A stretch of DNA of 64,000 nucleotides from Arenicellaceae bacterium (lineage in GTDB: Bacteria > Pseudomonadota > Gammaproteobacteria > Arenicellales > Arenicellaceae): the NCBI GenBank assembly GCA_029246505.1, contig JAQWNC010000002.1, forward strand, positions 106,223-170,222, read 5' to 3'. The position numbers and the translations under genes were made by a program. The notes under the pieces were generated by a model, which saw only the letters and a program-made list of their open reading frames with translations, did not search any database and had not been told where the DNA came from. Position 1 is the first letter of the stretch; every line of letters begins with the position of its first letter. Below, in pieces: positions 54,167 through 60,967 of this stretch.

Positions 54167-55429
54167 CTAAACAGTTAAAAACTTTACACATGCGGGTTTT
54201 AATACATCGGCCGTTGCACCTGTTGGGGTAATCATTCCACTGTCTGGGTTCACTACAAAAGTAACCACTTGATTAGAGCCTTGATTCGCGACGAATACGT
54301 GTTCCCCAGATGCTCCAAAAGTGAGTCCGCGCGGTATTGAACCCCCTGACGACACTATATCTACCAAGGTCAACATTCCACTTGCTTCGTCTATACTGTA
54401 AATAGCCACACTATTGTGACCTCGGTTACATGCGTAAACGAAGTTGCCATTGGGGTGCACTTTAATATCCGATGGATTGTTGCGCTCGGTAAAGTCTGCC
54501 GGAATCATTGAAATCTGCTGAATGAAGGTCAACGCGGCAGTATCCGGATCGTATTGATACGACGACACGCTGGAACCCCGTTCGTTAGTCATAAAAATAT
54601 ACGGCAGCCACGGATGAAATACCGGGTGTCGTGGCGCTATACCTGCCTCAGTTTGTGTAAACTGCTCGTCCTCAAACGTACCTGATTCAGGGTTGATTCG
54701 GTAGGTATAAACGCGATCTGCACCCTTGTCGCAAACCACGACAAAACTATTACTCGGATCAAGCGCCACGGAATGCGCATGCGGGCTCTGTTGAGATACC
54801 GGATCTACACTGCCAAGTCTCTCCAATACAACCACGTCGGATGCAGGCGCTAACGTGCCATCCGCGAGTACCGAGAACATCGAGACTGTGCCGTCGTCGT
54901 ATATCTTCTCAATCACTGATACACCATCTTTTTCAACGACGGTGGTTGCTGGACGGTAGTCTCCATGGTTTGATGCAAGCACTCTGGAACCTGTCAGGTC
55001 GATACTAATATAGGCAGGATTCACGCCCATGGACTGCTGTGTATTCAGGTGTGTAATCGCGCCTGTAGCACGATTAATCGAAAACGAAAGAATGCCACCG
55101 CCGCCGCCGAATTCGCCATGCAGATTGCCAACCTCATTGGTCGAATAAAGGTGCTCTCCATCGGGTGCAATACATAGGTACCCAGCATTAAGATTTTCGA
55201 ATTCCTGTCCGGTGTGGCTCAGCAACGTGAGCGAACCATCATCAGCATTAACCTCGAATACACTAATGCCACCGCCGCCACCAACGCCGAATGGCCCTTG
55301 GGTCCAGGAACCGACATAGGCATACGTTTTACCTGACGATTGAGCCCGGGTAGTTGTCGCGGCTGCTGCCAACCCTACCCCAAACAGTGCAACAAAATCG
55401 CGGCGAGTAATTTTGGTAGCGTTTGTCAT
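54167..55429 (-). CDS. Lactonase-family beta-propeller protein, Tat signal
   Basis: 420 residues with a twin-arginine signal (TRRDFVALFGVGLAAAATT). Repeats of the 6-phosphogluconolactonase-type seven-bladed propeller are seen: TYAYVGSWTQGPFGVGGGGG, ISVFEVNADDGSLTLLSHTG, YLCIAPDGEHLYSTNEVGN, HSVALDPSNSFVVVCDKGAD and DIKVHPNGNFVYACNRGHNS. Glycine runs near the N-terminus are prominent. Cytoplasmic relatives hydrolyse 6-phosphogluconolactone; here export implies a different lactone. It follows the two-module gene at 55449 by 20 bases and lies upstream of a Mo hydroxylase, so an oxidise-then-hydrolyse pair is possible. Confidence 0.82.
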   Translation of the reverse strand: MTNATKITRRDFVALFGVGLAAAATTTRAQSSGKTYAYVGSWTQGPFGVGGGGGISVFEVNADDGSLTLLSHTGQEFENLNAGYLCIAPDGEHLYSTNEVGNLHGEFGGGGGILSFSINRATGAITHLNTQQSMGVNPAYISIDLTGSRVLASNHGDYRPATTVVEKDGVSVIEKIYDDGTVSMFSVLADGTLAPASDVVVLERLGSVDPVSQQSPHAHSVALDPSNSFVVVCDKGADRVYTYRINPESGTFEDEQFTQTEAGIAPRHPVFHPWLPYIFMTNERGSSVSSYQYDPDTAALTFIQQISMIPADFTERNNPSDIKVHPNGNFVYACNRGHNSVAIYSIDEASGMLTLVDIVSSGGSIPRGLTFGASGEHVFVANQGSNQVVTFVVNPDSGMITPTGATADVLKPACVKFLTV

Positions 55430-55448
55430 CTTTCAGTCTTTTTTTCTT

Positions 55449-56498
55449 TTAGTCTTCTGCAGCTACCAAACAGTCGTAATCACCCACTACTGCGTCTGGG
55501 TACCAGACCCAGTGTTTACCGAACGTCATTGGTTCAATCAAATATTCAGGATCGGTAATTGTAATCGTATAATCAAGACGTTCACCCTCAGGGCTAACCG
55601 TAAATCGCTCTAATATTTCCATACCTGTGCTCCCGGGAACGCCCTGTCCATCGAGATGGCCCCAATTTATCCGAGAGGTAGAAACTACTAGAGTTGTCTC
55701 ATTCTCCCAGTGCCCCACGGCGTAACCTAACAGCGAATCTGGCTGCCCTTCGGTCGAAGCGTCGGGCGACATATGAATGGTACGAATGGTGTCAAATTCC
55801 TCGTTATGCCACAGTATATTCTCACCATCCTTGACGATTTCAAACGGATACGGAGCCTCCATTATTAACGGCATACCTTTAAGAGCGCAGTTTTTTAAGG
55901 GGTTATCCTGAGTCCAGACGAAATCATCGACCACTTCTAACGCTGCTTCAGTCAGGTTTGCACGACCCTCGGCCGTCTTACCAATATCTCGTGGCATCAG
56001 CATTGGGATATTATCGTTTGTACTCCAAATCCGAAAAATTCCAAGCTGTGGTGCTGATGTGTCGCCGAGCCCTAAGCGCCTGGTCTCTGACATCTCAATT
56101 AAATTATCGCTCCAGCGCGATTCAGCATTTCTGTCTAACAGAACCTCTTCGCCTTTAGTGGTCAGCACGTGGCTAATATATAACCCGTGGTCAACGAGAA
56201 TTGATGGGTTACCGGCCACCCGAACCTTATCTCCGATTTTTATAAATGAAGGATCGATTTGCCAGCGGCGCATATTACTTAGCGCGGTAGTCGCCATTCC
56301 CCACTCCTGAACTTCACCACCTTCGGTGACAACCCGCATAGACACCTGCGGATGCGGGTTTCGCCATAGGATATCGGTAATTTCACCTTCAACTTCAATG
56401 ATTGTTTCTGCATCATAGTTTCCAGCAATTGCATGATGCGCGTTGCTGGGAAAAGGCAAGCCTAATAAGCCAAGAATAAATATACTTCGGATATTCAT
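55449..56498 (-). CDS. Secreted two-module protein (N-module + C-module)
   Basis: 349 residues from the ATG at 56498 (MNIRSIFILGLLGLPFP), which has an AGAGGG ribosome site. The signal ends PSNA and the mature start is HHAIAGNYDAETIIEVEG. N-module: LWRNPHPQVSMRVVTEGGEV, ALSNMRRWQIDPSFIKIGDK, SHVLTTKGEEVLL. C-module: GIFRIWSTNDNIPM, a Cys in KNCALKGMPLIMEAPYPFEI, TIRTIHMSPDASTEGQPDSL, LGYAVGHWENETTLVVSTSR, ILERFTVSPEGERLDYTITI, TDPEYLIEPM and a late Cys (YDCLVA). Ala replaces Ser after His-His. It is the first gene of a unit with the lactonase 20 bases downstream. Confidence 0.85.
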   Translation of the reverse strand: MNIRSIFILGLLGLPFPSNAHHAIAGNYDAETIIEVEGEITDILWRNPHPQVSMRVVTEGGEVQEWGMATTALSNMRRWQIDPSFIKIGDKVRVAGNPSILVDHGLYISHVLTTKGEEVLLDRNAESRWSDNLIEMSETRRLGLGDTSAPQLGIFRIWSTNDNIPMLMPRDIGKTAEGRANLTEAALEVVDDFVWTQDNPLKNCALKGMPLIMEAPYPFEIVKDGENILWHNEEFDTIRTIHMSPDASTEGQPDSLLGYAVGHWENETTLVVSTSRINWGHLDGQGVPGSTGMEILERFTVSPEGERLDYTITITDPEYLIEPMTFGKHWVWYPDAVVGDYDCLVAAED

Positions 56499-56813
56499 AA
56501 TAATAACCCTCTTCTTTAGATCAGACATAGTGTCTCTCTTTTAATCAAATTGCCAATGGGAGCACATAGCGAAAAAATGATCCGTTAAGTCTATAACGTT
56601 TGGTTAAAGGAATGCTAATGACCTCCAGTAGAGCACAATATTTGGCAAGGCCTCTTATTCCTTAATGTCTTTAAAAGATGCATAGCCTATAAGTTCTGTT
56701 CTCACATTGTTCGTAACATACTTATCAGGTATAAAAGTGGCACAAATAATTAAACGCCTGAGATTATTTCAATGTTAATTGGCGAAGCTACCCTGATATA
56801 GGAGGGAACTAAA
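56499..56813. other. Divergent promoter region
   Basis: 315 bases between the starts of the two-module gene at 55449 (minus) and the binding-protein gene at 56814 (plus). No gene was recognised. A strong GGAGGG ribosome site lies at about 56802-56807 for the plus-strand gene. No convincing ModE palindrome was found. Confidence 0.5.
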
Positions 56814-57596
56814 ATGAAACTTAAAGCAAACATCAAATCTTTATCGATCAGCTCTCTACTTTTGCTGCCTACCTTCGCAATGGCGCAGTCAGAGGTGATC
56901 GTTTTCGTTGGCGGTGCAATGACCAAGCCTGCGACTGAGGTTGGCGTAATCTTCGACAACAAATCAGACAACACCACGGTGATTGAAAGCGATACCACCG
57001 GCGAGCTACAAAAAAGACTAGCTGCAACCGAAAAGGCCGACCTGGTCATTGTCACTGCCCCAGCCATGGAAATGCTGGAGCAACAGAATTTGGTGATCGC
57101 CTCTAGTACAGTTGATCTTGCACTAGCTTTAATCGGTGTAGGCATTCATCCAGATGGCGCGGCACCCGACTTGTCTACGGCAGAAACTTTTAAAGCTGCG
57201 CTGTTAGGCGCCCGTTCGGTGGCCTACGTCAGCCCGGCTGCTGGTGGCACTTCAGGAACTTACTTCGAAGGTCTGCTAGAAAGCATGGGAATAAGCGAGG
57301 TTATGCAACCGAAAATCGTCTACCAGACGCAAGGTTCAGAAGTCGCTCAGGCGGTGGCTAGCGGTGATGCGGAATTTGGCATCACCTTTGTCAGTGAACT
57401 CAAGCCTAACCCGGGGTTGATAGTAGCCGGAACATTTCCGGATGAGATTCAATTGCCAACGATCTACGCCGTATCCATCGCTACTGCTTCTAAGAACAAA
57501 GAGGACGCGCAAGCATTACTGGATATGCTGGCTGGTGCTGAAGGACGTGCCGCCCTGGTAAACATCGGGCTTGAGCCGATAGCGCCGACGCACTAA
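56814..57596 (+). CDS. ModA-like periplasmic substrate-binding protein
   Basis: 260 residues with a signal peptide ending TFAMA. The two-lobe type 2 binding protein is recognised from VIVFVGGAMTKPATEVGVIF, TTGELQKRLAATEKADLVIV, the hinge stretch ARSVAYVSPAAGGTSGTYFE and AVASGDAEFGITFVSELKPN. This resembles ModA and related oxyanion-binding proteins. No ModB permease or ModC ATPase is beside it, so it is an orphan, and the ligand might be molybdate, tungstate or an unrelated anion or metabolite. Its presence in a region with four molybdenum enzymes is suggestive but not proof. Confidence 0.72.
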   Translation: MKLKANIKSLSISSLLLLPTFAMAQSEVIVFVGGAMTKPATEVGVIFDNKSDNTTVIESDTTGELQKRLAATEKADLVIVTAPAMEMLEQQNLVIASSTVDLALALIGVGIHPDGAAPDLSTAETFKAALLGARSVAYVSPAAGGTSGTYFEGLLESMGISEVMQPKIVYQTQGSEVAQAVASGDAEFGITFVSELKPNPGLIVAGTFPDEIQLPTIYAVSIATASKNKEDAQALLDMLAGAEGRAALVNIGLEPIAPTH

Positions 57597-57612
57597 AAGC
57601 TAACGATGGGGA

Positions 57613-57642
57613 GGTCTATAAGACCCTTGCCCTCTTATAGCC
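57613..57642. terminator. Weak hairpin after the ModA-like gene
   Basis: CTATAAG (57616-57622) pairs with CTTATAG (57634-57640), with an extra pair beyond a mismatch, around an 11-base loop. It lies between the convergent genes ending at 57596 and 57678. No long T-run follows. Confidence 0.35.
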
Positions 57643-57677
57643 TTCTTCCTAGCCTCCTTACGCCGAACAAAAACGGT

Positions 57678-58109
57678 TTATCGAACGGTTGTATTGGGGC
57701 CTACGCCTTTTATCTCGACGATAACTTCCTGATCATCGTTCGAACCATCGTAATGCATGGCACCGGCTGGATGCATCATGTAGCCTCCTGGCTCGATGGC
57801 AATCATATTTTCTTTATCAAAATCGGCACCGGTTCCGGTATACCAGGTACCAGAGATCACCGTAACGTAGCGATCCGTGGTGTGGTAATGCGGACTAGAC
57901 ATTACACCCGCCGGGAATTTAGCTCTAATCATATAAAAGCCTTCTTCATCGGCGTCTCCAGCAAGATAGACGTAACTGGCCGGTGAGGTTTCCTGTTCGT
58001 GCCACTCCATTTCTCTCGGCTGGAGACGAACAAAGCCGTCTTCATCTACCGCGGCGTAAGCCACCGGTATTATTATTAAAGCCAAGCCCCATAGTTTTAA
58101 ATTTTTCAT
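57678..58109 (-). CDS. Secreted cupin-domain protein
   Basis: 143 residues with a signal peptide ending AYAA. The cupin is seen in GVMSSPHYHTTDRYVTVISG (metal-ligand His pair HYH) and EPGGYMMHPAGAMHYDGSND (HPAGAMHYD). It resembles secreted DUF4437-like cupins. The product probably binds a metal and could be a dioxygenase, isomerase or storage protein; no activity is assigned. It is convergent with the ModA-like gene and divergent from the sugar-dehydrogenase-like gene at 58361. Confidence 0.83.
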   Translation of the reverse strand: MKNLKLWGLALIIIPVAYAAVDEDGFVRLQPREMEWHEQETSPASYVYLAGDADEEGFYMIRAKFPAGVMSSPHYHTTDRYVTVISGTWYTGTGADFDKENMIAIEPGGYMMHPAGAMHYDGSNDDQEVIVEIKGVGPNTTVR

Positions 58110-58360
58110 CTGTAGCCTCCCCTTCCCCGATTATTACGGACGTTGATTAATTGATATTTTTGTCTTGCGAAATAAGAATAAACTTAATTACTGATCTAGT
58201 CTATATAGGCAGGTGCTGATAAAGGAATAGGAGTCCGCTACTTTCATCTAAAATCTTACGCAATAACCTTGATCCTCTTGCATGTTTCTATCAAGTAGTG
58301 CGTGCCTTATACTTTCGACCATTAAAAGTTAATGACCAAGATGACAACAGGAAAATCATT

Positions 58361-59863
58361 ATGAGAATCTGGATTCCACTCGTCACCATCGTGCTGCTTG
58401 TGTTCTCGCCCGTACATAAGCTATCAGCGCAGGTTGCAAACCCAGTACCAGCGCCAATAGAGAAGCTCGGCCTGAGCGTAAGAATTCAGGGTGTTGCGCG
58501 GCTTCCGCATACCGGCAATTTGCGCCCGGCCATTGAAGACAAAGATCCAAAAACCTGGGCGAGAGTCAGTTTCGTATTCGACATAGCTGACGGTCGTCGC
58601 TTCGCAAACGACTCTCGAGGTTTGCTGTATTTGATAGACGGTAGTGAATCTTCACTTTATGCAGACGTCGGCGCTGCATTTACTAAGGTAATCTACAGTC
58701 GTAACCAAAGTGGCTTCATCGGCTTTGCAATGCATCCTGATTTTGCGACAAACGGCCTTTTCTATACCGTGCACGGTGAGACAGCGGTAGATAACGACCA
58801 TGCGCTCGACTTCATTCCACCGGGCTTTACGCAGGCGGATGTTAACTCTCATGACGTTATTACAGAGTGGACGGCAGATGATCCATCAGCAAACTCATTC
58901 AGTGGCACGCAACGTGAGCTTATTCGCGTCGGCCAAGTCGTTATCAATTATTCACATCCGTTCGGTTATGTCGGTTTTAACCCAACCGCCAAGCCTGGCG
59001 ATGATGATTATGGATTGATGTATACCAGCGGCAGCGACTTGGGCTTCAGTAATGGCTTGGGCCCTAACTCAGAGAACCCGGGTCAAACGCAACGCTTGGA
59101 CACGATCGTAACAACTATACTCCGGTTAGATCCTCGTAGCCCCGCTGAAACGAACGGCGAAAAAGGTCTGGGCGATTACACGATCCCTGAAATTAACCAT
59201 TTCGCGACCGATGGTGACCCCAATACCCTAGGAGAAATCTATGCTTACGGTTTACGCAACGCTCATCGGCTGTCCTGGGACCTAGATGATGGAACGATGT
59301 TTGCAGCAGACGTAGGCATGAACCAAATTGAGGAAATTAACATTATCCATGAGGGTAGAAACTACGGCTGGATGGCCCGCGAAGGATACTGGGAAAACGG
59401 TATGATTCGACCAGGCGGTGCGCTGAATCAGCTATTCGCACTTCCGCAGGATGTGCTCGAAGGTCAAACGCCTGACGAGTTCACCTACCCCGTAGCAATC
59501 TACGACCACGATGAGGGGCAAGCGATAACTGCGGGCTTCACCTATCATGGAAAGGTCGAGGTGCTCCAGGGTAAGTTCATTTTTGGCGATCTTGTGCGAG
59601 GACGGCTGTTCGCCGCTGACGTAGACGCAATGAAAGCAGCCGACGATGGTATACCGGCTACCGTAGCACCAATCGAGGAAATTCAACTCTATGTAGTTAG
59701 AGAGAACGGCAACCGGGTTTATGTTGCATTTCGAGATCTAATAGAAAGAGCCAACGGTGCTACAGCGGCCCGAGCCGACATGCATTTGAGCCGAAGCCGA
59801 GACGGAGAAGTTCTTATAACCTCTCGACAAGACGGCTGGATTCGGATGTTCGTGCCAGATTGA
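58361..59863 (+). CDS. PQQ-dependent sugar dehydrogenase-like secreted protein
   Basis: 500 residues from the ATG at 58361 (MRIWIPLVTIVLLVFS), where the signal peptide, ending KLSA, begins. The six-bladed soluble glucose/sorbosone dehydrogenase fold is recognised from GFIGFAMHPDFATNGLFYTV, HPFGYVGFNP, EIYAYGLRNAHRLSWDLDDG, MFAADVGMNQIEEINIIHEG and KFIFGDLVRGRLFAADVDAM. PQQ would be the cofactor; no PQQ-biosynthesis gene is present here. It may oxidise a sugar or alcohol in the periplasm. The metallo-beta-lactamase-fold gene follows 97 bases downstream in the same direction. Confidence 0.85.
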   Translation: MRIWIPLVTIVLLVFSPVHKLSAQVANPVPAPIEKLGLSVRIQGVARLPHTGNLRPAIEDKDPKTWARVSFVFDIADGRRFANDSRGLLYLIDGSESSLYADVGAAFTKVIYSRNQSGFIGFAMHPDFATNGLFYTVHGETAVDNDHALDFIPPGFTQADVNSHDVITEWTADDPSANSFSGTQRELIRVGQVVINYSHPFGYVGFNPTAKPGDDDYGLMYTSGSDLGFSNGLGPNSENPGQTQRLDTIVTTILRLDPRSPAETNGEKGLGDYTIPEINHFATDGDPNTLGEIYAYGLRNAHRLSWDLDDGTMFAADVGMNQIEEINIIHEGRNYGWMAREGYWENGMIRPGGALNQLFALPQDVLEGQTPDEFTYPVAIYDHDEGQAITAGFTYHGKVEVLQGKFIFGDLVRGRLFAADVDAMKAADDGIPATVAPIEEIQLYVVRENGNRVYVAFRDLIERANGATAARADMHLSRSRDGEVLITSRQDGWIRMFVPD

Positions 59864-59960
59864 TATTTTAGGAATATCAGTTCTATGGGCGTAGACTGCT
59901 CGAAACCGGCTGTAATACAGACGACACCAAACCTATTTAAATACTTCTGGAGGCATACTG

Positions 59961-60932
59961 ATGAAAACCATTCTGACGATATCTGCTCTTACACTCTTAC
60001 TCTCACTAGGATTTTTCTCGCTAATGAACACGGCGTCAGCGCAGGAGGCTCGATCTGCAGAGGATATGGACGCAATCGTTAAGTTGGACGAAATCGTTCA
60101 GTTGTCTGAGCATGTGTACCGACATGGTCAGGAGTCAAATGTCTTTATCGTGACCTCTGAGGGCATCATCGTTGTTGATGGAACGTGCACGCCTAAGGGT
60201 GCACAATGGTTCAAAGAAGAACTCGACCGTCGCTTCGGTGTTCCGGTCAAGTACGTCATTTTAAGTCACGACCATGAGAGTCACATCTGCGACACACAGG
60301 TGTTCAGTGACACCGCCATGACAGTCGCCCACGAAAAAGCCTTGCCACATATCGTTCGCGAAGGACGAAACTCTGCGGTCCCACAATTACTCTTCGATGA
60401 AACTATGGAGATCCGTCTCGGGGGTGTACGCGTGGTGCTTTACTACTTTGGCTCTAGCCATAGCGATAACCTGATTCAAGTGCATATCCCGGATGAAGGC
60501 GTATTGACTGCAACCGACGTTGTCCGTGCTGGTAAGGGAATTGGCCTGCCTGACTATAGAGACTCAAACGTCGACGGGTTAATCGATGTTTTAACATCGC
60601 TGTCGCAGCTCGAAAATGTAGACATCGTGGTGCCGGGGCACGGGCCAATCACCGACCAATCATCATTTGGTTACTACCGCACCTACATGATCGCTTTACG
60701 AGACCGCATCCTCGATGCACTCGCCAAAGATATGACGATAGAAGAGATTCTCGAAACCGTAACGATGGACGACTTTAGTGATTACGGTAATTACGATCAA
60801 TGGCTGAGATCAAATATCATCTCAATGTGGGACAACATGTACCGTGTGCGTGAGCCTAACGCCGACACCAAAAACATGTACGACGCGCAGTATCCAATCG
60901 GCTTCCCTCTTGGAGGGGATGGGCAGCACTGA
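59961..60932 (+). CDS. Secreted metallo-beta-lactamase-fold hydrolase
   Basis: 323 residues with a signal peptide ending TASA and a GGAGG ribosome site. The MBL fold is clear: NVFIVTSEGIIVVDGTC, the metal motif YVILSHDHESHICDTQVF, SSHSDNLIQVHIPDE, the TATDVVRAGKGIG stretch and DIVVPGHGPITDQSSFGYYR. The usual HxHxDH reads HDHESH here, so the second-metal Asp is replaced by Ser with Glu before it, which may change metal use. It resembles the quinoprotein-associated metallohydrolases (SoxH-like), fitting its place after a PQQ dehydrogenase. Substrate unknown. Confidence 0.82.
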   Translation: MKTILTISALTLLLSLGFFSLMNTASAQEARSAEDMDAIVKLDEIVQLSEHVYRHGQESNVFIVTSEGIIVVDGTCTPKGAQWFKEELDRRFGVPVKYVILSHDHESHICDTQVFSDTAMTVAHEKALPHIVREGRNSAVPQLLFDETMEIRLGGVRVVLYYFGSSHSDNLIQVHIPDEGVLTATDVVRAGKGIGLPDYRDSNVDGLIDVLTSLSQLENVDIVVPGHGPITDQSSFGYYRTYMIALRDRILDALAKDMTIEEILETVTMDDFSDYGNYDQWLRSNIISMWDNMYRVREPNADTKNMYDAQYPIGFPLGGDGQH

Positions 60933-60943
60933 TCGAAAAGCTT

Positions 60944-60960
60944 TTTAAGTAAAACTTAAA
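60944..60960. terminator. AT-rich hairpin between convergent genes
   Basis: TTTAAGT and ACTTAAA form a 7-base stem with a 3-base loop between the stop at 60932 and the end of the Mo subunit gene at 60968. It is weak and AT-rich, so a terminator role is likely only from position. Confidence 0.35.
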
Positions 60961-60967
60961 GACTAAC

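Noticed and set aside
55080..55300. Repeated GCCGCC tracts as a DNA repeat element
   Set aside because: They encode the glycine-rich segments of the lactonase-family protein.
56499..56813. ModE binding site upstream of the ModA-like gene
   Set aside because: No convincing ModE-type palindrome could be seen; only loosely similar AT-rich sequence.
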